Below are positions 1 through 7,801 of a stretch of 64,000 bases of DNA, in pieces; position 1 is the first letter of the stretch; each line of letters opens with the position of its first letter. The stretch comes from Beijerinckiaceae bacterium (GTDB lineage: Bacteria > Pseudomonadota > Alphaproteobacteria > Rhizobiales > Beijerinckiaceae), in assembly GCA_019745195.1 (NCBI GenBank), contig JAIETL010000027.1, positions 1-64,000 of the forward strand. The letters are read 5' to 3'. The translations under genes were made by a program, and so were the position numbers. Under the pieces are notes generated by a model that was not told the DNA's origin, searched no databases, and saw only the letters and a program-made list of their open reading frames with translations.

Positions 1-178
1 TTGCGTTCGCAACCCAAACCTAACCGGCAATCGCCGATGACCACCCCTCAGCTACACCACGCTATGGGACACGACCCCTGGTTGCTTCGGAGCTGTTTGT
101 GACGTGCAAGACTTGTAGCATGAATGGACGATGACTGGGTCCAATTCCTTTGACGGAGAGCTCGATTAAAAAAGTTAG

Positions 179-586
179 ACGATATCAGCAGATTTTTATT
201 CCCGTTTGGTGTTGAATCAAATGGGGTATACGATGGTCTGGACCGATATCGCTCGCGCCGAGCATAATCAAGATCGCCTGCGTTCTCCAACCGATCTGCC
301 CGACCGCGATCTCACTGCGACCGTCGAAGCAGGCGATCGGCCCGATGTTGACGCTGTCGTGTTGAGCTGTGCGGATTGGCCGTCTCGCCTGCTCCACGAC
401 GATCTCGAACGACCGGTGGGGACGCTTGTCGTCAGCAACCAAGCAACGCTCCATTCCGTACTCGCGATGATCGAACCCACCGGCGCGGTGTCCGACCGTG
501 GAAGGTTGATGTCGAAACGAAACGGAGTTGGTGAGCCTGGCGATGATGTGGCTCCGCGGCGCCCCCTCGATGCCGGCCTGGCGTAG
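179..586 (+). pseudogene. Asp/Glu racemase-family C-terminal remnant
   Basis: The open frame has no convincing start or ribosome binding site. Its middle reads like the C-terminal active-site region of the Asp/Glu/hydantoin racemase superfamily (maleate isomerase, arylmalonate decarboxylase, EutA types): a DAVVLSC motif holding the second catalytic Cys, then about 25 residues later a VSNQAT motif and an RGRLM segment. The N-terminal half, with the first catalytic Cys, is not recognisable. After the RGRLM segment the frame drifts into sequence antisense to nothing known and stops just before the neighbouring flavoprotein gene. I read it as a decayed 3' fragment. The call rests on motif resemblance only. 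The flanking 1-178 is AT-richer than the rest of the window and I see no gene in it. Confidence 0.42.
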
Positions 587-590
587 CTGG

Positions 591-1862
591 TCAGGCGGCG
601 CTTCGTCCGGCCCGATCGGAGGCGCGGATCAAATGCCTGGCGATATCGTCGGCCAGGAATTCCGCATCCCGCGCCACTCCCGAGAACCGTCCCGAGCCCC
701 AGCTATGCAGCCAGGGCAGTCCAAGAAAATAAACCCCCTCGACGCCGGTGACGCCGCGATGATGCACGGGATGGCCCGCGCCGTTGAAGACGGGCGCATC
801 GAGCCAGCGGAAGTCGGGCTGGAAGCCGATGCACCAGATGATCGAGGCGATGCCTTCGGCTGCCAAATCGAGCGTCGCGGGCTCGCTCGCCGGCTCCCAG
901 ACCGGCGCGTAGACGGAGGGCGGCGGCGCAGCGATGCCCTTTTCGGCGATCCATTTGTCGATGGTGGCGTTGATGCCGTTATAGACGCGGTCGGCCTCGT
1001 CGAGCGACGCCTTGAGCGTCGGGCGGAAGCGCAGCGTCGCGCCGTCGAGCCCGTCGAGCAGGCCGTAGAGCTTCATGCCGTCGCGGGCGAACTGGCGCAG
1101 GTCGATATCGCGCCCGCCGTCGCGGCCGGTGACGTAGTGGTTGGTGTTGTCGCGCACGCCCTCGCGCAGCGGGTGCTTCTCGACCGGCATGTCGTAATAG
1201 CCCATGTCGGCGAGCCAGGTGACGACGTCGCGGCCGCGATAGAAGCGCGCGCAGCGCGGCGCGTCGCCGACCGCCAGATGCACCTTCCGGCCGGCGAGAT
1301 GCAGATCCTCGGCGATCTGCGCGCCGGACTGGCCCGAGCCGACGACCAGCACCGCGCCCTCCGGCAGGACAGCGGGATTGCGATACTGCTCGGAATGAAG
1401 CTGCAGGATCGCAGGAGGGAGCCGCTCGGCCATGCGCGGGATGATCGGCAGATGATAACCGCCAGACGCCACGACGATCCGGTCGGCGCTGTAGTCCCCC
1501 TCCGAAGTCGCGATCGCGAAGCCGGCCGTCGACCGCGCCACGCGCTCGACGCTGACGCCTTCCCGGATCGGCGGATCGACCTTCGCCCGGTAGGCTTGGA
1601 GATAGGCGACGATCTCATGTTTCAGCATGAAGCCGTCGGGGTCGTTCCCGGCATAGGGGTGGCCCGGCAACTGGCATTGCCAGTTCGGGGTGACGAGACA
1701 AAACGAATCCCAGCGCTGAGACGACCAAGAATGGCCGGCCTTGCGCTTCTCGAAGACGAGATGCTCGATGCCGCGCTGCTTCAGGCACCAGCTCATCGAC
1801 AGGCCGGCCTGACCGCCGCCGATGACGGCGACCGGGAGATGGCGGGTGGTAACAAGTGTCAT
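591..1862 (-). CDS. nitH: Nit1 cluster flavin-dependent oxidoreductase (MSMEG_0569-type)
   Basis: A 423-aa flavoprotein of the class B monooxygenase/FMO-like group, matching the MSMEG_0569 family that accompanies nitrilase-1 clusters. The FAD Rossmann motif GGGQAG lies at about residues 14-19. A second dinucleotide site, [10 protein letters not shown], lies near the middle, as expected for an NAD(P)H-binding domain. The start at 1862 is chosen because CGGAGGATCGCC precedes it at good spacing and it lies 16 bp after the stop of the upstream small gene; a start at 1907 would overlap that gene. This is the last gene of the minus-strand nit operon. The substrate is unknown. In cyanotrophic Pseudomonas the flavoprotein of the equivalent cluster is called NitH; the symbol is given by analogy. 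Confidence 0.85.
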   Translation of the reverse strand: MTLVTTRHLPVAVIGGGQAGLSMSWCLKQRGIEHLVFEKRKAGHSWSSQRWDSFCLVTPNWQCQLPGHPYAGNDPDGFMLKHEIVAYLQAYRAKVDPPIREGVSVERVARSTAGFAIATSEGDYSADRIVVASGGYHLPIIPRMAERLPPAILQLHSEQYRNPAVLPEGAVLVVGSGQSGAQIAEDLHLAGRKVHLAVGDAPRCARFYRGRDVVTWLADMGYYDMPVEKHPLREGVRDNTNHYVTGRDGGRDIDLRQFARDGMKLYGLLDGLDGATLRFRPTLKASLDEADRVYNGINATIDKWIAEKGIAAPPPSVYAPVWEPASEPATLDLAAEGIASIIWCIGFQPDFRWLDAPVFNGAGHPVHHRGVTGVEGVYFLGLPWLHSWGSGRFSGVARDAEFLADDIARHLIRASDRAGRSAA

Positions 1863-1878
1863 GGCGATCCTCCGGGCG

Positions 1879-2166
1879 TCATTCGTCGAAGGCCTCGACG
1901 CGGACATGCGCGTCGGGCAGGGCGCGGAAGCGCGATCCAGTCGCCTCGATGCGGGAGAGCTGGCCGAGCGCCAGCGAGCAGGGATGGCCGTAGCGGGCGC
2001 GGACGCGTTCGCTGGCGGTGGTCAGGGCCGCGCGGCTGCGGCCGAGAAAGTCGGAGAGTTCGTAGCTCTCGCCGGGCTCGAAGTAGTCCTTGATGACGAG
2101 CGAGGGCGAATAGCAGCTCTCGGGCTGCCCGTCGGGCCAGCGAATGTGGAAGCGCATCTCAGGCAT
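1879..2166 (-). CDS. Small conserved Nit1 cluster protein (MSMEG_0570 family)
   Basis: A 95-aa protein beginning [13 protein letters not shown], which I recognise as the MSMEG_0570 family nitrogen-starvation response protein found only with nitrilase-1 clusters. It has no signal peptide or membrane segment. The sequence is a mix of short beta-like stretches ([23 protein letters not shown]) and a helical [22 protein letters not shown] segment. Its start overlaps the stop of the upstream glycosyltransferase gene by 8 bp, so translation is probably coupled. Biochemical function is unknown. It may be the gene named nitG in the Pseudomonas cluster, but I cannot confirm that, so no symbol is given. 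Confidence 0.8.
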   Translation of the reverse strand: MPEMRFHIRWPDGQPESCYSPSLVIKDYFEPGESYELSDFLGRSRAALTTASERVRARYGHPCSLALGQLSRIEATGSRFRALPDAHVRVEAFDE

Positions 2167-3316
2167 AAGCGGCCTCGCGCAGTTCGCGATAGACGGGCAG
2201 ATGCGCGGCGGCGACAGTCTCCCAGCGATGTGGCGACAGCGCCCGCTCGCGACGGCGTTCGAGCGCGCGGCGCAACTCCGGCATCAGGACAGCGGCCATC
2301 GCGTTGGCGATCGAGCCGGGCTCCTCGGGATCGCACCAGACCACCTCGCCATCGGAAAAATGCTCGGTGAAGGGCGCGACATGGGAGATCACGACCGGCG
2401 TGCCGCAGGCCAGCGCCTCCAGCGCCACGAGGCCGAAGCCCTCCTTCACCGAAGCGAAGACCAGCGCATCGGCCAGCCGGTACAGCGCCGGCATGTCGCC
2501 TTGCATTTGGGGACCGGCCAGCACGACCGATCGGGCGGTTTCCGGAGCGGATGCGAGCTCGGCCTCGAACGCGGCCTGATAGCCGGAGTGCTCGAGCAGC
2601 GACGCCCCGCCCACGACGAGGAACTGCGCATCGGGCGCAATCGCGCGCAATTGCCGGAACGCCTGCAGCATGCGCAGCGTGTTCTTGCGCGCCTCGACGC
2701 CGCCGACCGCGAGCAGGACGGGACCGTCGCCCAGCCCGAGGCGTTGCCGCAGCGCAATCTCGCGGCCGTCGCGGCGGGGCGTGAAGATGCGCCGGTCGAC
2801 GCCATTGCCGACGATCGTCGCATCGAGCCCGAAATCCGTCCGCAGCGCGGCCTGCCAGAGCCGGCTGACGGTGAAATGCCGGTCGGCCGCCATGATCGAG
2901 CGGGTCTGCCAGGCCTCGATGCGCGGATCATCGAAGGCGTCGATATGATGGATTGTGCGGGCGAAGCCGGGGATCGTCCCCCGCTCCTTCAGCGTCGCGA
3001 GCGCATTGCCGGAAATCCCGTCATGGGCGTGGTACATGTCGAAGCGCCGATGCGCGGCGTCCTCGAAATGCGCGACATAGTCGCCGATCCGCGCCTGGAC
3101 GAGATTGGGCAACCCCGCGCCGCAGGCCGAGGCCGGCACGAGCGCCGTCTCGCAATCCGGCTGCCGGAAGAAGCGCTGGCCCGGCAGCGCCGGGGCATGC
3201 ACCACCGCCTCATGGCCGAGCGCCGTCAGCGCTTCGCCCAGCGCCAGCGCATGCACCACGCCGCCGCGCGGATTGGTCGAATGCGTCAGGATGGCGATGC
3301 GCAGGGACCGGCTCAT
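2159..3316 (-). CDS. GT4-type glycosyltransferase of the Nit1 cluster (MSMEG_0565-type)
   Basis: A 385-aa retaining GT-B glycosyltransferase. The N-terminal acceptor domain opens with ILTHSTNPRGGVVHALALGE, with the glycine-rich loop typical of family GT4. The C-terminal nucleotide-sugar domain carries the E-x7-E signature (EGFGLVALEALACGTPV). It fits the MSMEG_0565 family, which travels with nitrilase-1 clusters. The start is set at 3316 because its ATG overlaps the TGA of the upstream AIRS-like gene (ATGA), rather than at 3340. Cytosolic by sequence. Donor and acceptor are unknown; presence in the cluster suggests that a glycosylated nitrogen compound is made or processed. Confidence 0.82.
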   Translation of the reverse strand: MSRSLRIAILTHSTNPRGGVVHALALGEALTALGHEAVVHAPALPGQRFFRQPDCETALVPASACGAGLPNLVQARIGDYVAHFEDAAHRRFDMYHAHDGISGNALATLKERGTIPGFARTIHHIDAFDDPRIEAWQTRSIMAADRHFTVSRLWQAALRTDFGLDATIVGNGVDRRIFTPRRDGREIALRQRLGLGDGPVLLAVGGVEARKNTLRMLQAFRQLRAIAPDAQFLVVGGASLLEHSGYQAAFEAELASAPETARSVVLAGPQMQGDMPALYRLADALVFASVKEGFGLVALEALACGTPVVISHVAPFTEHFSDGEVVWCDPEEPGSIANAMAAVLMPELRRALERRRERALSPHRWETVAAAHLPVYRELREAAYA

Positions 3317-4293
3317 GCGGCGGCCTCCTGTGGCACGCATTGCAGCAGCGGGCGGGCCGCGACGTTCCAGATCGTCTCGCGCGTGACGCCGTCCGTGATG
3401 GCGATCTCCGAGCCCGCCGTGATCGCGCCGATATCGCCCGCCGCGATGCCGCGCGCGGCGAAGCGGCTGGTCACCGCTTCAACATCCGCAGGCGTGACCG
3501 CGAGCAGGTAGCCGAAGCTCGGGAAGGTCAGCAGCCAGCGCTCCGGAGCGACTCCGTCGGGCATGGGGATGGCGCGGATATCGATCTCGATGCCGACGCC
3601 GGAGCACTCCGCCAGCATGGCCGCCGTGCCGACGATCCCGCCCTGGCTGATGTCCTTGGCGGCACGGCTCAAACCCGCCTCGGCGATCTGCGGCAGCAAT
3701 TCGAGGTCGCCGCGCAGGCGGCTGGCTGGGGCTTCCGTCGCCGCCTCCCAGTTCGAGAAGGGCTCGCGGTAGCGCCCGCGCAGGTCGATGGCGGCGACAA
3801 GCCGGTCGCCGGGGCGCGCGTCGAACGAGGTCAGCAAGGCCTTGGCTCGCCCGAGCACGGCCACGGACAACTGGCTGCGATCGGTCCGCAGATTGCTGTG
3901 GCCGCCGACGATCGGCACGCCGAAGCGCTCCGAGGCCGCCCGCATCCCTTGCAAGATCGGCTCGGCCTTCTCGGCGCCATCGGCCCAGAGCGCGTCCACG
4001 ATCGCCGTGGGCCGGCCGCCCATCGCCGCGATGTCGGAGAGGTTGACCATCACGCCGCACCAGCCGGCGAACCAGGGGTCGCCGGCGACGAACTCGTTCA
4101 TGAATCCTTCGATGGCGAACAGCATGTGGCCGTCGCCATCGGGGATCGCGGCGCAATCGTCACCGACCGGCACCGGCGACGAACCCGACAGCCCGAGCCG
4201 CCCTGCGACGAGGCCTATATCCTCCTTCGCGCCAAAGCTGCGGCTGGCCCGCAGCGTGGCAGCCAGCGCCGCGAGATCGGGCCGGATCGTCAT
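3313..4293 (-). CDS. nitF: AIR synthase-like ATP-binding protein (Sll0787 family)
   Basis: A 326-aa member of the PurM/AIRS superfamily of ATP-dependent phosphotransferase-like enzymes (relatives: PurM, ThiL, SelD, HypE). The N-terminal half has the acidic metal/ATP segment SSPVPVGDDCAAI, then GWCGVMVNLSDIAAMGGRP, matching the superfamily pattern of conserved Asp/Asn and glycine loops. The C-terminal AIRS-C half includes KDISQGGIVGTAAMLAECSGVG. It corresponds to the Sll0787 family of nitrilase-1 clusters. The start at 4293 shares one base with the stop of the upstream acetyltransferase (TGATG). The real substrate is unknown; by family it should activate a carboxyl or amide with ATP. Confidence 0.85.
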   Translation of the reverse strand: MTIRPDLAALAATLRASRSFGAKEDIGLVAGRLGLSGSSPVPVGDDCAAIPDGDGHMLFAIEGFMNEFVAGDPWFAGWCGVMVNLSDIAAMGGRPTAIVDALWADGAEKAEPILQGMRAASERFGVPIVGGHSNLRTDRSQLSVAVLGRAKALLTSFDARPGDRLVAAIDLRGRYREPFSNWEAATEAPASRLRGDLELLPQIAEAGLSRAAKDISQGGIVGTAAMLAECSGVGIEIDIRAIPMPDGVAPERWLLTFPSFGYLLAVTPADVEAVTSRFAARGIAAGDIGAITAGSEIAITDGVTRETIWNVAARPLLQCVPQEAAA

Positions 4294-4838
4294 CACGCGG
4301 CCTTGCGCGACGGCAGCGCCTGAAAACCGATCTCGGGCGTGCGGCAGGGCGGGTAATGCGCGAGATCGGCCTGCATGCGCAGATGCGGATGGCCGTGGAG
4401 ATCGACAGCCGCCCGCACGTCCCAGTGCAGCTTCTGGAACAGCAGCGCGTTCTGGCTCTGGACATGGGCCAGGAACGTCTTCGCGCCCCGCGCATGGGCC
4501 GACGAGACGGCGAGCCGGATCAGCGTCGCGCCCAGCGCCCCGACGCGGCGATGGCCGGCCTCGACCGCCAGCCGCGAGCCCCACCACACACCCGGTTCGG
4601 CTTCGTGAATCCGCACCGTGCCGACGACGCCGTCAGCCGCCACGCCCCAGAGCGAGACCGCGACCAGCGGGATCGCATGAGCGTCGATGTCGTCGCGGTC
4701 GTCGCCGGAGAAGATGCCCTGCTCCTCGCAGAATACCTTCCGACGCAAGTTCGCCGCGCCAGCGCGCTCCCAGCTTTCGGTGGCGAATTTGATCCGGTAC
4801 TCGCTCGGCAGGAACGGCGCGAAGGGCTCGAAGATCAT
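4293..4838 (-). CDS. nitE: GNAT-type N-acetyltransferase of the Nit1 cluster (MSMEG_0567/Sll0786)
   Basis: A 181-aa GNAT-fold protein with an N-terminal FCEEQGIF segment and a central GVVGTVRIHE strand. The GSRLAVEAGHRRVGALGATLIRLA stretch gives the acetyl-CoA pyrophosphate-binding V-x-x-x-x-R/Q-x-x-G-x-G/A type loop. It matches the MSMEG_0567/Sll0786 family of nitrogen-starvation-linked acetyltransferases. The start ATG overlaps the TGA of the upstream radical SAM gene (ATGA). The C-terminal HLRMQADLAHYPPC tail is typical of the family. The acceptor is unknown, presumably an amine made or consumed by the other cluster enzymes. Confidence 0.85.
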   Translation of the reverse strand: MIFEPFAPFLPSEYRIKFATESWERAGAANLRRKVFCEEQGIFSGDDRDDIDAHAIPLVAVSLWGVAADGVVGTVRIHEAEPGVWWGSRLAVEAGHRRVGALGATLIRLAVSSAHARGAKTFLAHVQSQNALLFQKLHWDVRAAVDLHGHPHLRMQADLAHYPPCRTPEIGFQALPSRKAA

Positions 4839-5983
4839 GCGCAGCCCCCCGTCAGGCCGCGCTCATAGGTCGAGAGCGCCGAGCAGGCCCCGCATTTGGC
4901 GCAGCCGGCCTTGACGTCGACGGCCTTGAGCCCGCTCTCGACCAGCATCCGCGAGAGCGGGCCGAGAATGGAGTGCATGAAGGCGGCCGGCGGCGTCGCA
5001 TGGCTTTCCAGCGGCGTGCCCGAGATCGGCACGAAGGGCACGACGAAGGGATAGACGCCGATCGCCACCAGCCGCTCAGCGATGGCGAGGATCGCTTGCG
5101 CTGTGTCGCCGAGCCCGGCCAGAATGTAGGTCGAGACCTGCCCTCGCCCGAACACCGGCACCGCCGCCTCGAAGGCCGAGAAGTAGCGCTCCAGCGGCAC
5201 CTCGGCCTTGCCCGGCATCAGCCGCCGGCGCAGTTCCGGCGTGACCAGTTCCAGATGCATGCCGAGCGCATCGACGCCCGCCTCGCGCATGCGCCCAAAC
5301 CAGGCGTCGTCATCAGGCGGCTCGCATTGCGCCTGAATAGGCAGATTGACGGCCGCCTTGATGGCAAATGCGCTCTCGGCCAGGATCGCCGCGCCGCGAT
5401 CCTTGGTCGAGGGCGTGCCGGTCGTCATCACCATGTGCTTCACGCCGTCGAGCTCGACGGCGGCCTTGGCCACCTCCGCAAGCTGCGCCGGCGTCTTGCG
5501 TTCGACCGTGCGGCCCGCCGCCAGCGATTGCCCAATGGCGCAGAACTGGCAGGTTTTCGTGCGGCTCTGGTAGCGGATGCAGGTCTGCAACACCGTCGTC
5601 GCCAGCACGTCGCGGCCATGCAGCACCGCGATCTTCGAATAGGGCACGCCATCGGCCGTCTTCAGCCCGTAGAACTTCGGCTGGAGCGGGAACGAGACCT
5701 CGCCCAACACGAGCCCCTCGCGCGTGATCCGGCTTTTGCCGAAGGCGTCGGGCTGCTCGACCAGATAGGGGCTCTCGAAGGCCGGCGCGGTATGGACCGG
5801 AACCATCACGGTCATGCCGTCGATGGTCATCGCCTTGTGGTCGGACGGGCCTGCCCCGCCGCGCCGGCTGTCTGCCCCGGCCTTAGGATCGACCAGCCGC
5901 ACCCCGAAGGACTGCAACTCGTTGATCAGGCGCTCCGTCGGCAGGACCGTCAAAGGCATGGCGGTCGGGTTCATCTGCTCCAT
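4835..5983 (-). CDS. nitD: Nit1 cluster radical SAM protein (MSMEG_0568 family)
   Basis: A 382-aa radical S-adenosylmethionine enzyme of the MSMEG_0568 family. The cluster-binding cysteines are C135, C145 and C148 in [14 protein letters not shown]. This is C-x9-C-x2-C rather than the usual C-x3-C-x2-C, so the first loop is unusually long. A second set, C361-x2-C364-x2-C367, lies near the C-terminus and could hold an auxiliary Fe-S cluster. The ATG at 5983 is chosen because AGGAG lies 9 bp upstream. This start is inside the 3' end of the nitrilase gene, giving a 101-bp overlap. The reaction is not known; in cyanide-assimilating Pseudomonas the homologous nitD is part of the cluster. Confidence 0.86.
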   Translation of the reverse strand: MEQMNPTAMPLTVLPTERLINELQSFGVRLVDPKAGADSRRGGAGPSDHKAMTIDGMTVMVPVHTAPAFESPYLVEQPDAFGKSRITREGLVLGEVSFPLQPKFYGLKTADGVPYSKIAVLHGRDVLATTVLQTCIRYQSRTKTCQFCAIGQSLAAGRTVERKTPAQLAEVAKAAVELDGVKHMVMTTGTPSTKDRGAAILAESAFAIKAAVNLPIQAQCEPPDDDAWFGRMREAGVDALGMHLELVTPELRRRLMPGKAEVPLERYFSAFEAAVPVFGRGQVSTYILAGLGDTAQAILAIAERLVAIGVYPFVVPFVPISGTPLESHATPPAAFMHSILGPLSRMLVESGLKAVDVKAGCAKCGACSALSTYERGLTGGCA

Positions 5984-6980
5984 GGCGGAGGCTCCTGTCG
6001 AGAGACGGGGTCTGGTAGGCCGGGCCGGAAGTCACCGCCTGCCCATGCATGGGCCGGGCCGGCCGGTCGTCGAGCAGCAGGCTCAGCAATTCGGGGCGGG
6101 CGTAGTGGCCCACCGAGTCCATCATCCGCTTGCGCTTGACGATCAGCGACATGTCGAGATCGGCGATGAGGATGCCCTCGCCCTCCGTCAGCGGCGGGAC
6201 GAGATGACGGCCGTCCGGCGAGACGATCGCAGTCATGCAGCCGCCGCGCAGGCCCTTGCGCAGGCCTTCATCGGGTGAAATCCGGGCGATCTGCCCTTCG
6301 GTCAGCCAGCCCGTGGCGTTGACGACGAAGCAGCCGCTTTCCAGCGCGTGATGGCGGATCGTGACCTCGATCTGCTCGGCGAAGATCGGCCCGACCAGCG
6401 AGCCCGGAAACTGCGCGACATGGATCTCCTCGTGCTGCGCCATCAGGGCGTAGCGCGCGAGCGGGTTGTAGTGCTCCCAGCAGGCGAGCGCGCCGACACG
6501 GCCCACCGCGGTATCGACCACTTTCAGTCCCGCGCCGTCGCCCTGCCCCCAGATCATCCGCTCATGGAATGTCGGGGTGATCTTGCGGCGCTTGAGCAGC
6601 AATTCGCCGGTGGCGTCGAAGATCAGTTGCGCGTTGTAGAGCGAGCCATGATCGCGCTCGTTGACGCCGAGCACGACGACCATGCCGTGGCGGCGGGCGG
6701 CGGCGGCGACCGCCTCCGTCACCGGGCCGGGTACGACCACGGCGTTGTCGTAGAGCCTGACATGCTCCCCGCCGGTCATCACCGGCGGATGGACGAAGGA
6801 GAAATAGGGATACCAGGGCACGAAGGTCTCGGGAAAGACCGCGAGCTTCGCGCCCTTGGCTCCGGCGTCCGCGATGGCGGCGAGCACGCGCTCCAGCGTG
6901 CCCGACCAGGAGTCGAGGTCGGGCGCGATCTGGATCGCCGCGACGCGGATGGTCGTGGCGGGGGTTGCGCTGCTCGCCAT
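5883..6980 (-). CDS. nitC: Nitrilase, Nit6803/branch 1 type
   Basis: A 365-aa carbon-nitrogen hydrolase. With the start at 6980 the catalytic Glu-Lys-Cys triad falls at E51 ([10 protein letters not shown]), K133 (KRRKITPT) and C167 ([13 protein letters not shown]); the [11 protein letters not shown] block is characteristic of true nitrilases that convert R-CN to acid plus ammonia. It closely fits the Nit6803 family. An ATG at 6980 follows in-frame TTG and GTG codons at 6986 and 6983; I prefer ATG, 10 bp after nitB. The C-terminal tail runs about 20 residues past the usual family end and overlaps nitD by 101 bp. Expected role: hydrolysis of a nitrile formed or taken up under nitrogen limitation. 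Confidence 0.92.
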   Translation of the reverse strand: MASSATPATTIRVAAIQIAPDLDSWSGTLERVLAAIADAGAKGAKLAVFPETFVPWYPYFSFVHPPVMTGGEHVRLYDNAVVVPGPVTEAVAAAARRHGMVVVLGVNERDHGSLYNAQLIFDATGELLLKRRKITPTFHERMIWGQGDGAGLKVVDTAVGRVGALACWEHYNPLARYALMAQHEEIHVAQFPGSLVGPIFAEQIEVTIRHHALESGCFVVNATGWLTEGQIARISPDEGLRKGLRGGCMTAIVSPDGRHLVPPLTEGEGILIADLDMSLIVKRKRMMDSVGHYARPELLSLLLDDRPARPMHGQAVTSGPAYQTPSLDRSLRHGADEPDRHAFDGPADGAPDQRVAVLRGAAGRS

Positions 6981-6990
6981 CACCAAGGTC

Positions 6991-7473
6991 TCAGAGCGTC
7001 CAGGTGTTGAGGATGAAGGCGTTGTCGCGCCTGTGCAGCAGTATGCAGTCGAGCACGTCGAGCGGGCTGATCGGCTTGATGCCGGGGATCAGCGAGCCCT
7101 CGCCATGGCCGTAGAGCATCTGCAGGGCGAAGCGGCAGCAATAGACCTTGCCGCCCTCGGCCATGAACTTCTCGATCTGGTTGCCGAAGTTCTGCGCGCC
7201 CGGAAAAGGCTCGTCGCCGAGCTTGGGGAAGCCGCGCAGGATGCCGAGCGTCACGCCGGGGCCGTAGAGCAGCACCGATGTCTCGAAGCCCTTGCGCTGC
7301 AGGCGCAGCGCCTGAAGCAGGTTGACCAGGCCGATCGAGCCTTCGAAGGCGACGGTGTGGAAGGTGATCAGGGCCTTCTCGCCGGGCGTCGCCTTGACGT
7401 CCTCGAAGACCTTCTCCTCGTAATCGACCAGGAAATCGCCCTTCTTGTTGGCTTCCTTCGTGACGGCTGGCAT
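6991..7473 (-). CDS. nitB: Nit1 cluster protein MSMEG_0572/Sll0783 family
   Basis: A 160-aa protein beginning [20 protein letters not shown]. It has DsrE-like character: [23 protein letters not shown], then a strand-loop pair VLLYGPGV and a [21 protein letters not shown] region near the end. It matches the MSMEG_0572/Sll0783 nitrogen-starvation family. The start at 7473 has GAGG about 6 bp upstream; upstream in-frame codons to 7611 lie in the promoter region and are not used. It is the first gene of the nit operon, 10 bp before nitC. Function is unknown; by fold resemblance it could be a sulfur- or thiol-handling or ligand-binding partner of the nitrilase. Confidence 0.85.
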   Translation of the reverse strand: MPAVTKEANKKGDFLVDYEEKVFEDVKATPGEKALITFHTVAFEGSIGLVNLLQALRLQRKGFETSVLLYGPGVTLGILRGFPKLGDEPFPGAQNFGNQIEKFMAEGGKVYCCRFALQMLYGHGEGSLIPGIKPISPLDVLDCILLHRRDNAFILNTWTL

Positions 7474-7525
7474 GACGCACCTCGTTTCTGGCGACCGCCG
7501 CGGTGGCGGGCTACCGGGGATCACC

Positions 7526-7541
7526 TGCAACGCGCGTGCCA
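7526..7541 (-). promoter_or_regulatory. Sigma-54 promoter of the nit operon
   Basis: On the minus strand the sequence is TGGCACGCGCGTTGCA, an exact match to the RpoN consensus TGGCACG-N4-TTGCW, with the preferred C before it. Initiation about 12 bp downstream of the -12 GC would leave a leader of roughly 40 nt before nitB (ATG at 7473). It is the only good promoter-like element seen between nitB and the divergent regulator in this orientation. It fits the nitrogen-limitation control reported for related clusters. Confidence 0.78.
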
Positions 7542-7573
7542 GATTGTATGGATCATCATTCGCCAGAAATTGC

Positions 7574-7605
7574 TTATTGAATGCATTCAATTCTACATTC
7601 AATAA
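7574..7605. promoter_or_regulatory. Nested palindrome, likely activator/repressor site
   Basis: TTATTGAATG (7574-7583) and CATTCAATAA (7596-7605) are perfect inverted repeats. Inside them TTGAATGCATTCAA (7577-7590) is itself a perfect 14-bp palindrome, so the CATTCAA half-site occurs twice on the plus strand and once inverted. It lies 33-64 bp upstream of the -24 element of the nit promoter. That position could suit an enhancer-binding protein, or the divergent MocR regulator. It is AT-rich against a GC-rich background. Confidence 0.6.
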
Positions 7606-7727
7606 GAGCAAGACCGTCCGGAAACCGTGATTGATATATGATCTGGCGCAATAAAATTCGGCACTTTATCCGCAGTAAGCACGATACGACTCGACCCTTC
7701 TCGTTGCCAGGGCGCCATGCAAATCGC

Positions 7728-7755
7728 GTGACAGCACAACGCGCTACATTATACA
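7728..7755 (+). promoter_or_regulatory. Sigma-70-type promoter of the MocR regulator
   Basis: GTGACA (7728-7733) and TATACA (7750-7755) are separated by 16 bp and would start transcription near 7762, giving a leader of about 40 nt to the ATG at 7802. The match to the consensus is fair at -35 and good at -10. Confidence 0.45.
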
Positions 7756-7769
7756 GTCAATCTTGACTG
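7754..7769. promoter_or_regulatory. Palindromic operator over the regulator promoter
   Basis: CAGTCAA-TC-TTGACTG is a perfect 7-bp inverted repeat with a 2-bp centre. It overlaps the predicted -10 box and start point of the MocR-type gene, a typical place for autorepression. The sequence is unrelated to the CATTCAA palindrome further upstream, so two different proteins, or two modes, may act in this intergenic region. Confidence 0.5.
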
Positions 7770-7801
7770 CTCCCGATTCTCCTGCCGCGAGCCCCGTTCC
7801 C

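Noticed and set aside
528-2093. Long plus-strand open frame opposite the flavoprotein gene
   Set aside because: Antisense shadow of a clear FAD oxidoreductase; composition is Arg/Ala/Asp-rich with no family motif or ribosome binding site.
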